Source: Actinomadura opuntiae | Lineage (GTDB): Bacteria; Actinomycetota; Actinomycetes; Streptosporangiales; Streptosporangiaceae | DNA length: 64,000 nt | NCBI RefSeq assembly: GCF_030283205.1 | Contig: NZ_JASNWF010000002.1 | Span: forward strand, 124,001 to 188,000 | Direction: 5' to 3' | Shown: piece by piece, positions 47,617 to 55,886 of the stretch | How positions within the stretch are numbered: position 1 is the first letter of the stretch | Layout of the letters: every line of letters starts with the position of its first letter | The notes under the pieces: generated by a model | What the model was told of the DNA's origin: nothing | The model's input: only the letters and a program-made list of their open reading frames with translations | The model's database searches: none | Program-made: the position numbers and the translations under genes

Positions 47617-49203
47617 TCAGGCGCGCGATGGACGGGCGATCGCGAACCGGTCGATCTCCGTGCCGTTCTCGGCCAGCGCCCGCACCGACAGCGTCGAGGT
47701 CCGCCCGCGCGTCGCCGGGGCCACGTCGACCCGGATGAACGAGTAACCGGTGAACCGCACCCGCGACCAGTGCACCGTCTCGGGGACCTTGTTGCGGTCC
47801 TTGTCCCAGACGTAGGAGGCCACGGAGTCCAGCGGCTTCTCGTGGCCCTCGTAGGAGTCCGGCACCGGGAAGCTGTAGAGGCTCCTGCCCGCGCCGCCCG
47901 CCGTCACGTAGACGACGCCGTCGCTCTCCGGACGGGCCGTGCCGCCGATCGGCACCTGCTTGCCGACCGCGTTGCCCTTGATGGCGTCGGTGCGCTCGTA
48001 GACGTGGTTGTGCCCGTTCACCACCAGGTCGACCTGGTACTTCTCGAATAGCGGCACCCACGCGTCGCGGGCGCCGCCCTCGGAGGCGTGCTGGTTGGTG
48101 GTGGAGAACGCGCAGTGGTGGAAGAACACCACGATGAAGTCGACGCCGCGCCGGGCGCGCAGCGACTTCAGCTGCGCCTCCAGCCACGCCGTCTGCTTCC
48201 CCTTGGACAGGCCCTGGTTGGCGGGGATCTCGTAGGAGACGTCGTTGGCGTCCAGCGAGATGACGGCGGTGTTGCCGTACACGAACGAGTACACGCCCGG
48301 CAGGTTCTTCGGGTCTGGACCGTTCCCGGGGAGCTGGAAGCGCGCCTCCTCGCCCCCGTACCCGTTGGGCGAGTACCAGGCCTCCATGTCGTGGTTGCCG
48401 TACCCGACCATCCACGGCACCTGCTTGGCGACCGTCTCGGTCTGGGCGAGGAACTGGTCCCACACCCGGACGTCGAAGCTGTCGCTCGTCTGGCCCGACC
48501 CGGACGGGTCGGCGTAGCAGATGTCGCCCGCGTGCAGGTGGAACGCCGGGTTCTGCCCCAGGATCAGGCTGTCGTTGGCCAGCGCGTGGTAGCTGACGCC
48601 CTGGTCGCCGAACGCGGTGAAGGTGAACTTCGACGGCCGCGCCGGGGCCGTGGTGAACGTCCCGACCGTCCCGGCGAGGTGCGAGCTGGCCGGGTCGAAG
48701 CCGTCGTGCCCGACGCCGTAGTAGTAGGTCGTGCCGGGGTGCAGCCCGGTGAGCCGGACGTGCAGGTAGTACTGGGTGAAGTCGGGGCTGGAGCCCACCC
48801 CGGCCGGGGTGTAGAGGCTGCGGACCTCCGCCGCGATGCGGTGCGACAGGTTCCACGGGTGCGTGCCGATGCGCAGGAACGGCTTCTTCACCGCGACGGG
48901 GACCTGCCAGGACACGGTCATCTCGGTCCGCGGGTCGGCGCCGAACGCCAGGTGCCGGCCGATCGGCGCCACCAGCGAGCCGTCGACGTGCTCGGGGGAC
49001 GGGGCGAGGAGGGGGAGGGCGGCCGGGGCCGACGCGCGGGCGGTGCCGGTGAGCAGCCCGCCCGCGGCGAGGCCGCCCGCCGCGACCGCGCCGCCGCGCA
49101 GCAGGCCGCGGCGGGAGAACTTCGACTGCAGGTATTCGTGCTGCTCCGCCATGCTCATGCGCTCGGCGAGGCGCTGGGGGATGCCCATGCGAGGAGTGTT
49201 CAC
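47617..49203 (-). CDS. Tat-exported purple-acid-phosphatase-like metallophosphatase
   Basis: A 528-residue exported enzyme. A twin-arginine signal (SRRGLLRGGAVAAGG) lies near residue 30; an N-terminal fibronectin-like domain (about 75-185) precedes the calcineurin-type metal core: GDQGVSYH, HAGDICYAD, GYGNHDME, FFHHCAFS and NGHNHVYER. It should hydrolyse phosphate esters outside the cell. GTG 49203 is the start; the leader MNTPRMGIPQRLAERMS is long for a Tat signal but shared by such actinobacterial proteins. There is no linked phosphate regulator. Confidence 0.87.
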   Translation of the reverse strand: MNTPRMGIPQRLAERMSMAEQHEYLQSKFSRRGLLRGGAVAAGGLAAGGLLTGTARASAPAALPLLAPSPEHVDGSLVAPIGRHLAFGADPRTEMTVSWQVPVAVKKPFLRIGTHPWNLSHRIAAEVRSLYTPAGVGSSPDFTQYYLHVRLTGLHPGTTYYYGVGHDGFDPASSHLAGTVGTFTTAPARPSKFTFTAFGDQGVSYHALANDSLILGQNPAFHLHAGDICYADPSGSGQTSDSFDVRVWDQFLAQTETVAKQVPWMVGYGNHDMEAWYSPNGYGGEEARFQLPGNGPDPKNLPGVYSFVYGNTAVISLDANDVSYEIPANQGLSKGKQTAWLEAQLKSLRARRGVDFIVVFFHHCAFSTTNQHASEGGARDAWVPLFEKYQVDLVVNGHNHVYERTDAIKGNAVGKQVPIGGTARPESDGVVYVTAGGAGRSLYSFPVPDSYEGHEKPLDSVASYVWDKDRNKVPETVHWSRVRFTGYSFIRVDVAPATRGRTSTLSVRALAENGTEIDRFAIARPSRA

Positions 49204-49369
49204 GGTCGTTAGGGTGGCGAACGATGCGTGCGCGCGGACGTACGCGACATGAACGCGGGGCGTACGGCCTCCGGCGAAAAGACCACCGTTGGGCGAGGGC
49301 GCGCAGGTCGCGGCCGCGCAGGTTCTGACCGCGCACGTTGTGGCCGTCTCGCGAGGCCGGGGCGGGACG

Positions 49370-49453
49370 TCACCCGGAGACCAGGGCGAAGATCCAGAAG
49401 AGGATCTGGATCGTCAGGATGGCGGCGCCGAGGACGGTGATCCCGACCGGCAT
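49370..49453 (-). CDS. Possible 27-residue membrane peptide
   Basis: A short frame, beginning MPVGITVLGAAILTIQILFW, would form one membrane helix. There is no ribosome site and it follows the 49473 gene by 19 bases on the same strand. It could be translated as a tail peptide of that operon or be chance; kept because the composition is strongly membrane-like. Confidence 0.3.
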   Translation of the reverse strand: MPVGITVLGAAILTIQILFWIFALVSG

Positions 49454-49472
49454 CCGGTAGGCGGGGCGGGGG

Positions 49473-50417
49473 TCAGCTCGCCCGGGGTACCAGGGAGAGC
49501 CCGGCCCTGCGGGCTTGTTCGACGCTGTCATGGAGGGCCTCCTCGATCTGCCGTGCCCGCTCGGCCAGGTCGTCGATCTCGGCGATGGCCAGGTCGTCGC
49601 GGACCGTGCGGGCCAGCAGGTCGCGGTAGGCGTCGGTGCCTTCGGCCAGGTTCCGGAGGGCGCGCAGTTCGAGCAGCGCCTCGTCCGCGGACCGTGTGCG
49701 CGCGGCATAGCGTTCGAGCGCCTCGACGCGCTTGATGACGGACTCGGTCGCCAGGTTCAGCGCCTTGCGCTGGGGGCGCAGCGCCTCGACGACGCGCGGT
49801 GTGCTGAGCCCCATCGTCTTCTGCGCCTGGTCGGCGTTCAGGCGGGACAGTTCGGCGAGCGTCTGCGCGATGTCCCAGAGCTGCCGGGGCAGGGTCACCG
49901 TGTTCCGCACCTCGTCCAGAAGGCCCTCCCGGTTGACCTCGGACCGGATCACCGCGTCGACGGCCGCCTGCGCACGGTCGAGGAGGGCGGGCGCGGGGCC
50001 GTTGAGCTCTTCGGGGCGGACGTAGCCGTCCTTATGGCGGCGGATCAGTTTCGGCAGTTCCGGTTCGCCCGACCGGACGAAGACGGCGATGAAGGCGATG
50101 AGCTGGAGCGGGACGCCCCACAGGAGGTTGAAGGCCAGCCCGTAGAAGCCCCAGATGGCAATGGGGGCGATGACCGCGGCCTCGGCGACGACGCCGGCGA
50201 TCTTCGCCCGCTTCCCGTACTGCCAGCAGGCGAGGACGGGCAGGTAGACCCAGATCGGCGCCTGGGACGCGGCCAGCACGGCCGTGGAGAAGCCCCGCCC
50301 GCCGAAACGCGGGCGGGGCGGCGGCGCCGACGGATGCGGCAGCAGGCGCGCGTTGGCCGCGAGGACCTCGCGCGCCCCCTCGGGGATGTCGGGATCGAGC
50401 ACCACTCGTGGCGTCAC
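49473..50417 (-). CDS. Membrane protein with long C-terminal helix, unknown function
   Basis: A 314-residue protein that I cannot place in a family. Residues about 45-114 hold two to three membrane helices (APIWVYLPVLACWQYG, IAGVVAEAAVIAPIAIWGFYG, LQLIAFIAVFV); from about 135 onward it is charged, helical and probably coiled (LDRAQAAVDAVIRSEVN, ADEALLELRALRNLAEG, ARQIEEALHDSVEQAR). The layout suggests a membrane-tethered scaffold. GGAGGA precedes GTG 50417. It lies downstream of the kinase fusion gene on the same strand, but the 68-base gap gives no proof of an operon. Confidence 0.65.
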   Translation of the reverse strand: MTPRVVLDPDIPEGAREVLAANARLLPHPSAPPPRPRFGGRGFSTAVLAASQAPIWVYLPVLACWQYGKRAKIAGVVAEAAVIAPIAIWGFYGLAFNLLWGVPLQLIAFIAVFVRSGEPELPKLIRRHKDGYVRPEELNGPAPALLDRAQAAVDAVIRSEVNREGLLDEVRNTVTLPRQLWDIAQTLAELSRLNADQAQKTMGLSTPRVVEALRPQRKALNLATESVIKRVEALERYAARTRSADEALLELRALRNLAEGTDAYRDLLARTVRDDLAIAEIDDLAERARQIEEALHDSVEQARRAGLSLVPRAS

Positions 50418-50485
50418 GCCGAAAATCCTCCACGAGCCGATCAGCCGTCCACAAGGGGATAGCCGAATGTGGAAAACCTCGCGCG

Positions 50486-51826
50486 TCAGGCGGGGAGGGC
50501 GAGATGGCGGGGGTTGACCACCGTGAGCTTGTCGACGATCGCGGCGCGGATCGCCTCGACCACCTCCTCGCGGCGGTCGTCGAGGGCGCCTTCGCGGATG
50601 GCGGCCGCCAGGTCGGCGTCGGTCTCGCAGCCGAGTTTGCGCAGGCGGGCGGCGTGGGCGGCCTTGTGGGCCTCGCCCAGCAGGAGCTCGCGGCGCGCGA
50701 TGCGCAGGGCGGACGCGGCCACGCGGGCGTGGAAGCGCAGCCGCTCGTCGGGCTGCTCGGCCTCCAGCAGGAACGCGCCGACGGCGTCGATGAGCGCGGA
50801 CGCGCCGGGACGGTCGTGCGGCGGCGAGTGCTGCGGCGACGCGTCGGCGAGCGGGTCCGGGACGGTCACCGGTGACGTCAGGCCGAGCGCGAGCAGGACG
50901 TCGTGCTCCTGCTCGCAGACCTTCCGCCCCAGCACGGCGTACTCGATGGACGTGTCGGAGCCGCTGAGGAAGCGTTCGCCCTGGTGGCGGCAGAGGATCG
51001 TCCAGCGGAGTGTGCCGTACACCTCCCACCAGTGCAGCTCGTCGCGGGACGGCGGAGTGCCGCCCGCGTCGGCGTAACCGGCGAGCAGGTCGTCGCGGGA
51101 GCCGAAGCCGCCGGCGGGATGCGGGGAGCCGAACCGCCACGCCTTCACGCACAGCCAGCCGAGGTCCTCGGCGGGGTCGCCGAGGTGGGTGAGCTCCCAG
51201 TCCAGGACGCCGGTGACGCCGTCCGGCGCGATCATCAGGTTGCCGTTGCGGAAGTCGCCGTGCACGACCGCGCGGCGCCCGGACGCGGGCGGGCGGTGCT
51301 CGCGCAGCCAGCGCAGCGCCAGCTCGACGGCCGGGCGCGGCTCGCCGAACGCCTCGTAGTAGGCGGTGATCGCGGCGAGCGGGTCGTCCTCGGGCAGGCC
51401 GGGGACGGGCGCCATCGTGTGCAGGCGGGCGAGGACGCCGCCGAGGTCGCGGGCCAGCCGCGGGCGGACCGCGGCGAACGCCTCGTCGCGCAGCAGCCGG
51501 CGCGGGATCGTCTCGCCGGACAGCCGCTCCATGAGCATGAAGGGCGCGCCGGCCAGGTCGTCCCCGTGGTCGGCCAGGGCCGGGACCGGCACGCCGGCGC
51601 GGGCGGCGGACGCCAGCAGCGCCGCCTCGCGCGCCATCGCGCCCGGGTCGGGCGAGCCCGGCGGGTCGCGGCGCAGGATGAGCGCGCGGCCGTCCGCGTC
51701 GAACGACCAGGTCTCGCGGCTCGCGCCGCCGGAGAGCCGGTGCAGGTCCGTCACGTCCGCGCCCAGCCGGGCGGCGAGCGCTCGCGCCAGCGCGTCCGGC
51801 CGCGACGCCGCGGGTTCCTCGTGCAC
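50486..51826 (-). CDS. APH-type acyl-CoA kinase fused to DUF6285 (LvaA-LvaB-like)
   Basis: A 446-residue fusion. Residues 1-320 are an aminoglycoside-phosphotransferase-type kinase with HGDFRNGN (catalytic Asp191) and metal Asp209 (LDWELTHLGD). Residues about 340-440 match a DUF6285-type helical domain (AFLLEAEQPDERLRFHARVAASALRIARREL). In Pseudomonas the LvaA kinase needs the small LvaB protein to phosphorylate 4-hydroxyvaleryl-CoA; here both parts appear joined (LvaB likeness from memory). It also resembles the kinase half of ACAD10/11. GTG 51826 lies 10 bases after the TetR stop, so TetR and kinase form one operon opposite the dehydrogenase operon. Confidence 0.78.
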   Translation of the reverse strand: MHEEPAASRPDALARALAARLGADVTDLHRLSGGASRETWSFDADGRALILRRDPPGSPDPGAMAREAALLASAARAGVPVPALADHGDDLAGAPFMLMERLSGETIPRRLLRDEAFAAVRPRLARDLGGVLARLHTMAPVPGLPEDDPLAAITAYYEAFGEPRPAVELALRWLREHRPPASGRRAVVHGDFRNGNLMIAPDGVTGVLDWELTHLGDPAEDLGWLCVKAWRFGSPHPAGGFGSRDDLLAGYADAGGTPPSRDELHWWEVYGTLRWTILCRHQGERFLSGSDTSIEYAVLGRKVCEQEHDVLLALGLTSPVTVPDPLADASPQHSPPHDRPGASALIDAVGAFLLEAEQPDERLRFHARVAASALRIARRELLLGEAHKAAHAARLRKLGCETDADLAAAIREGALDDRREEVVEAIRAAIVDKLTVVNPRHLALPA

Positions 51827-51836
51827 GGGGCCTCCT

Positions 51837-52469
51837 TCAGGGGGTGGGGCGCAGGCCGAGGGCCCGGAGGTTGAGGGCGTCGAGGGTGTCCAGCAGCCGT
51901 TCGGTGTCGGACGGGTCGTCGCCCTGGACGAGCCACAGGTACAGCGAGTGGTCGACCATCGCGGCGAGCGCGCGGGCGGTCATCTCCGGGTCGAGGTCCT
52001 TGTCGACGAGCCCGGCCCGCTGCCAGCGCTCGATCGCCCGCGCGGACCGTCCGACCGACTCGGCGCGGTGCTTGCGCCGCATCTCCTGGAACTCCACGTT
52101 GAACGTGGCGACCTGCTCGATGATCGCCATCATCTTGGCGTTGCGCCGGTACGCCTCGTAGTAGGAGCGGTTGGCGCGGCGGACCCGGTCGGCGGGCTCG
52201 GGGCCGGCGGCGGGGGCGAAGGAGTGCCGCGTCATGTCCTCGAACAGCCGGTCGGCGACCTCGAGGAACACGGCCTCCTTGGACGGGAAGTAGGTGTAGA
52301 AGGAGCCGTAGGCGACCTTCGCGTGCCGGGCGATGTGCGCGACCCGGGTGTCGAGGAAGCCGCGCTCCTCGAAGACCTCGCGGGCCGCGGTGAGGAGGCG
52401 CTCCCTGGTGCGGGCGCCGCGCTCGGTCAGCGGCGCCTGCGGGCCCTCCCCGGCACCCGTCTCCGCCAT
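51837..52469 (-). CDS. TetR-family regulator of the second acyl-CoA locus
   Basis: A 210-residue repressor: helix-turn-helix about 43-61 (VAHIARHAKVAYGSFYTYF), then a helical ligand domain with YRRNAKMMAIIEQVATFNVEFQ, similar to the same region of the TetR at 19688. The operator ACTTGA-N8-TCAAGT (52559) lies between its start and the divergent VOC gene. AAGGACC precedes ATG 52469. It is cotranscribed with the kinase fusion downstream. The ligand is probably an acyl-CoA. Confidence 0.86.
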   Translation of the reverse strand: MAETGAGEGPQAPLTERGARTRERLLTAAREVFEERGFLDTRVAHIARHAKVAYGSFYTYFPSKEAVFLEVADRLFEDMTRHSFAPAAGPEPADRVRRANRSYYEAYRRNAKMMAIIEQVATFNVEFQEMRRKHRAESVGRSARAIERWQRAGLVDKDLDPEMTARALAAMVDHSLYLWLVQGDDPSDTERLLDTLDALNLRALGLRPTP

Positions 52470-52558
52470 CGCCCTGGTCCTTCCGCCGGGGGCCGCCCGC
52501 CCGTCGCGCGGGGCTTGACAACCCGTCGTCCGCGGGAACAGTATCCGAGCATCGGGCA

Positions 52559-52578
52559 ACTTGATATGACTGTCAAGT
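52559..52578. promoter_or_regulatory. TetR operator ACTTGA-N8-TCAAGT, site 3
   Basis: Identical arms and spacing to sites 1 and 2 (19576, 20398), here with central bases TATGACTG. It lies between the tetR start (52469) and the VOC start (52655), 33 kb from site 1. It links the two acyl-CoA loci. Confidence 0.75.
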
Positions 52579-52654
52579 CAACTTCCGGGGGTACGTCCCG
52601 GACCGGCAGCCGCCGCGGCGCTCCCGCCGTCCCGTCCTGAAAAGGGAGGTCCCC

Positions 52655-53248
52655 ATGGCCGTGAACACCGAGTTCGAACTCGGCGGAATCAACCATCTCG
52701 CGCTCGTCTCGTCCGACATGCAGCGGACCATCGACTTCTACTCCGGCGTCCTCGGCATGCCGCTGATCAAGACCCTCGACCTGCCCGCCGGAATGGGCCA
52801 GCACTTCTTCTTCGACTGCGGCGGCGGCGACTGCGTCGCGTTCTTCTGGTTCCCGGACGCGCCGGACGCCGTGCCCGGCATCTCCGCGCCGAAGTCCCGT
52901 CCCGAGCAGGGCGAGCTGCTCAGCGCCGTCGGGTCGATGAACCACGTCGCGTTCCACGTCCCGGTGGAGAAGTTCGAGGAGTACCGGACGCGGCTGAAGG
53001 AGAAGGGCGTCGAGGTCAGCCCGATCCTCAACCACGACGACAGCGAGTGGGGCGTCGCGCCCGAATTCAACGAGGGCGTGTTCGTCCGCTCGTTCTACTT
53101 CCAGGACCCCGACGGGATCCTGCTCGAATTCGCCTGCTGGACGCGCGCCTTCGACGAGTCCGACGTCTCGCACGAGCCGAAGACCGCCGCCGACCGCACC
53201 GCCGCCAGCACCGCCGACAGGGAGAAGAGCAATGCCGCGTCTGCGTGA
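52655..53248 (+). CDS. VOC-family metalloprotein of the acyl-CoA operon
   Basis: A 197-residue vicinal-oxygen-chelate protein with two beta-alpha-beta halves: INHLALVSSDMQRTIDFYSGVLGMPL and MNHVAFHVPVEKFEEYRTRL, ending in DPDGILLEFACW with the usual Glu ligand. His in both halves complete a metal site. It may be a dioxygenase, epimerase or lyase; the substrate is unknown. AAAGGGAGG precedes ATG 52655. It overlaps the next gene by 17 bases, so the three genes are one operon driven past operator site 3. Confidence 0.83.
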   Translation: MAVNTEFELGGINHLALVSSDMQRTIDFYSGVLGMPLIKTLDLPAGMGQHFFFDCGGGDCVAFFWFPDAPDAVPGISAPKSRPEQGELLSAVGSMNHVAFHVPVEKFEEYRTRLKEKGVEVSPILNHDDSEWGVAPEFNEGVFVRSFYFQDPDGILLEFACWTRAFDESDVSHEPKTAADRTAASTADREKSNAASA

Positions 53249-53873
53249 GGTCCCCCGCGCCGAGGTCACCGACGAGCGCATCCTGTTCTTCTACGACCAC
53301 CTTTTCGCGCCCGACCGGGACCCGGCCGTCGACCACGGCACCGCGACCGGCTCGCCCGGCGACTGGTGGACGGTGTTCGCCCAGGACCCGGACGTGTTCC
53401 GGCACGCCGTCCGCGGCTTCGCCCTGTACCGCAACGCCTCCCTCGACCCGGTGCTGCGCGAGCTCGGGCAGTGCCGGGCCGGCTGGGCGCGCGGCAGCCA
53501 GTTCGTGTTCTCCCAGCACTGCAAGCAGATGCGGGCGCTCGGAATGTCGGAGGAGCGGATCGAGTCCATTCCGCACTGGCAGACCGCCGACTGCTATTCC
53601 GAACTGGAGCGCGCCGTCCTCGCCTACACCGACGGGCTCGTCCTGGACGGCGGGCGCGTTCCCGACCGGGTGTTCGAGATCCTGCAGAAGCATCTCTCCG
53701 ACAAGGAGATCCTGCAGCTCACCTACATCACCTGCATGTACGAGATGCACGCGACGATGTCCCGGGCGCTGCGGCTGGAATTCGACGACCGTCCCGAGCC
53801 CATCGTCGAGGTCGCCGCTCCCGAGGGTTACGGCACCCGCGACATCTCCGCCGACCTCACCGGCGGCGCCTGA
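53232..53873 (+). CDS. AhpD/CMD-like protein lacking the CxxC motif
   Basis: A 213-residue alpha-helical protein of the carboxymuconolactone-decarboxylase/AhpD type (FVFSQHCKQMRALGMSEERI, YSELERAVLAYTDGLV, DKEILQLTYITCMYEMHATM). Typical AhpD members have CxxC before the His; here only one Cys is present (SQHCKQ), so disulfide chemistry is unlikely and another activity, such as decarboxylation, is possible. ATG 53232 overlaps the VOC gene by 17 bases; the stop overlaps the dehydrogenase start by one base (TGATG). Confidence 0.75.
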   Translation: MPRLREVPRAEVTDERILFFYDHLFAPDRDPAVDHGTATGSPGDWWTVFAQDPDVFRHAVRGFALYRNASLDPVLRELGQCRAGWARGSQFVFSQHCKQMRALGMSEERIESIPHWQTADCYSELERAVLAYTDGLVLDGGRVPDRVFEILQKHLSDKEILQLTYITCMYEMHATMSRALRLEFDDRPEPIVEVAAPEGYGTRDISADLTGGA

Positions 53874-55027
53874 TGCTGTTCCCCGTCCCGGACCGGGTGC
53901 GGGACGTCCGCGACGCCGTCCACGCGTTCATGACCGAACGTGTGGAGCCGGCCGAACCCGCCCTCAATTCCGGTGACCGCGACACCCTTCTCCGCCTCCG
54001 CGACGAGGCGAAGAAAGAAGGGCTATGGGCGCTCGGGCATCCCAAGGAATTGGGCGGCGGGGGCCTGCCTTTCCTCGATTACGTCTACGTCAACGAAGTC
54101 CAGGGACGCAGCGAATGGGGGCAGCTCGCCCTCGGCACGTTCACGCTCCAGGACTCGCTGATGCTGCACAAGTACGCGAGCCCCCGCTGGCGCGAGCGCT
54201 ATCTCGCCCCGATGGTCGCGGGCGAGGTGTCCCCGAGCTTCGCGATGACCGAACCCGACCACGCCGGCTCCGACCCGACGCAGCTCCAGACCCGGGCCGT
54301 CCTGGACGGCGACGAATGGGTCATCACCGGCCGCAAGTGGTTCACCACGGGCGCCGCTCAGGCCGCCTACACCACCGTGATGTGCCGCACCGAGCCCGAG
54401 GGCACGGCCCCGCACCGCGCGTTCAGCATGATCGTCGTCCCGACGGACACGCCGGGATACCGGATCGTCCGCGAGACGCCCGTCCTTGGCCTGAACGGCG
54501 GCCATTACGAGGTCGCCTACGAGGACGTCCGGGTGCCCGCCGACAACCTGCTCGGCCCGCGCGGCCACGGTTTCGTCATCGCCCAGGACCGTCTCGGCCC
54601 CGGCCGGATCTTCCACTGCATGCGCTGGCTCGGCCAGGCCCAGCGCGCGTTCGAGCTGATGTGCGCCCGCCTCGGCACCCGCGTCGCGTTCGGCGAGCCG
54701 CTGTCGGCGAAGCAGCTGATGCAGCAGCACGTGTTCGACTCCTACACCGAGATCCAGGCGGCCCGCCTGCTCACCCTCCAGGCCGCCGAGCAGATCGACG
54801 CGGGCGACCAAGCCCGCATCGAGATCGGCGCGATCAAGGTGGTCGGCGCCCGGATGCTGCACAACGTCGTCGACCGCGCCATCCAGGTGCACGGCGCCGC
54901 CGGCCTCACCGACGACCTCCCGCTGTCGCGCATGTACCGCCACGCCCGCGAAGCCCGCCTCTACGACGGCCCCGACGAGGTCCACATCCAAAGCACCGCC
55001 CGCCGAATCCTCAAAGCCGTGACCTAA
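53873..55027 (+). CDS. Acyl-CoA dehydrogenase, ACAD10/11-related
   Basis: A 384-residue FAD enzyme: SFAMTEPDHAGSDPTQ, TGRKWFTTGAAQ, DRLGPGRIFHCMRWLGQAQRAFELMC and VHGAAGLTDDLPLSRM, ending YDGPDEVHIQSTARR. The LGPGRI.HCMR run, shared with the enzyme at 18262, relates it to the ACAD10/11 group that processes phosphorylated hydroxyacyl-CoAs; the matching kinase fusion sits in the divergent operon (50486). It is the last gene of the VOC-CMD-ACAD operon; its stop overlaps that of the convergent phosphotransferase (CTAA). Confidence 0.86.
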   Translation: MLFPVPDRVRDVRDAVHAFMTERVEPAEPALNSGDRDTLLRLRDEAKKEGLWALGHPKELGGGGLPFLDYVYVNEVQGRSEWGQLALGTFTLQDSLMLHKYASPRWRERYLAPMVAGEVSPSFAMTEPDHAGSDPTQLQTRAVLDGDEWVITGRKWFTTGAAQAAYTTVMCRTEPEGTAPHRAFSMIVVPTDTPGYRIVRETPVLGLNGGHYEVAYEDVRVPADNLLGPRGHGFVIAQDRLGPGRIFHCMRWLGQAQRAFELMCARLGTRVAFGEPLSAKQLMQQHVFDSYTEIQAARLLTLQAAEQIDAGDQARIEIGAIKVVGARMLHNVVDRAIQVHGAAGLTDDLPLSRMYRHAREARLYDGPDEVHIQSTARRILKAVT

Positions 55028-55860
55028 GCCCCCTGCCCCACATTGGTCATCGACCGAGTCTTCAGCCGGTAGTCCGCCCAGCGTCCGGTCAGGTCTGCGT
55101 GCCGGGTGATCCAGGCGTCGTTGCGTCGTTCGCTGGCTGCTCGCCATTGCTGGGCGAACGCGGCTGTGAATGTGTCGATGTCGGTGGCGTCGGCCTCGGC
55201 CCAGGCGCGGAACTGGGCGACCCATTCTTCGGCGGCCTGGGGGTGGTGTCCTGCTTTGAGCAGCCAGGGGATGAGCAGGACGAGTTCCAGCCAGGGCGCG
55301 CCGCGCGTGGCGAAGGCCCAGTCCACGACGTGCGCACGGCCGTCGGTGGTGATGACGAAGTTGTCCTGGTTGAGGTCGGTGTGCAGCAGGACGCCGCCGA
55401 CGGCGAGCGGGGCGGGGTCGTCGACGAACCGTTGCCAGCGGCGTTCGGCGGCCAGCATCGCCACGTCGGGGCATGGTGCGTCGTGGATGGCGTGGATGGT
55501 TCTCGCGAGGGTCTCCAAGTCCGGTGACCCGGCGGAGAAGTCGGCGGGACGTCCTTGGACGTGCTCGAATCCGAGTGCGAGCCACTCCCCGGCTTCGATC
55601 TGCCAGCGGAGCCGGGGAGCGAACTCGGACACGGCGGGGTTGACGGAGGCTTCGCGGCGCAGCGACATGACCTCGGGACCGTCCCTGTCGTCCAGCTTGC
55701 GGGCGGCCTTGACGAAGACCCGCCCGGTCGCGGTGTGCAGGGTGGACGCGATGTCCGCGTGGTTGCCCGTGGGCGCAGGATCGATGCGGGCGATCGAGCC
55801 CGTCTTCACTGCGATCCGGTTCCGCAGGTCCTCAGGCAGGTCGGTCCAGTCGGTGCGCAC
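55024..55860 (-). CDS. Phosphotransferase (aminoglycoside-phosphotransferase fold)
   Basis: A 278-residue kinase-fold protein with HTDLNQDNF (catalytic Asp) and VVDWAFATRGAPWLEL (metal Asp). It differs from the LvaA-like kinase: there is no DUF6285 part and the N-lobe is short. Such proteins accompany XRE regulators in actinobacteria; substrates are unknown. GTG 55860 follows AAAGGGC, 26 bases after the preceding orphan gene, so it is the last member of the leftward group 57068-55024. Its stop overlaps that of the dehydrogenase. Confidence 0.75.
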   Translation of the reverse strand: MRTDWTDLPEDLRNRIAVKTGSIARIDPAPTGNHADIASTLHTATGRVFVKAARKLDDRDGPEVMSLRREASVNPAVSEFAPRLRWQIEAGEWLALGFEHVQGRPADFSAGSPDLETLARTIHAIHDAPCPDVAMLAAERRWQRFVDDPAPLAVGGVLLHTDLNQDNFVITTDGRAHVVDWAFATRGAPWLELVLLIPWLLKAGHHPQAAEEWVAQFRAWAEADATDIDTFTAAFAQQWRAASERRNDAWITRHADLTGRWADYRLKTRSMTNVGQGA

Positions 55861-55886
55861 GCGCTGCCCTTTCTGGCTGGGTTCGA

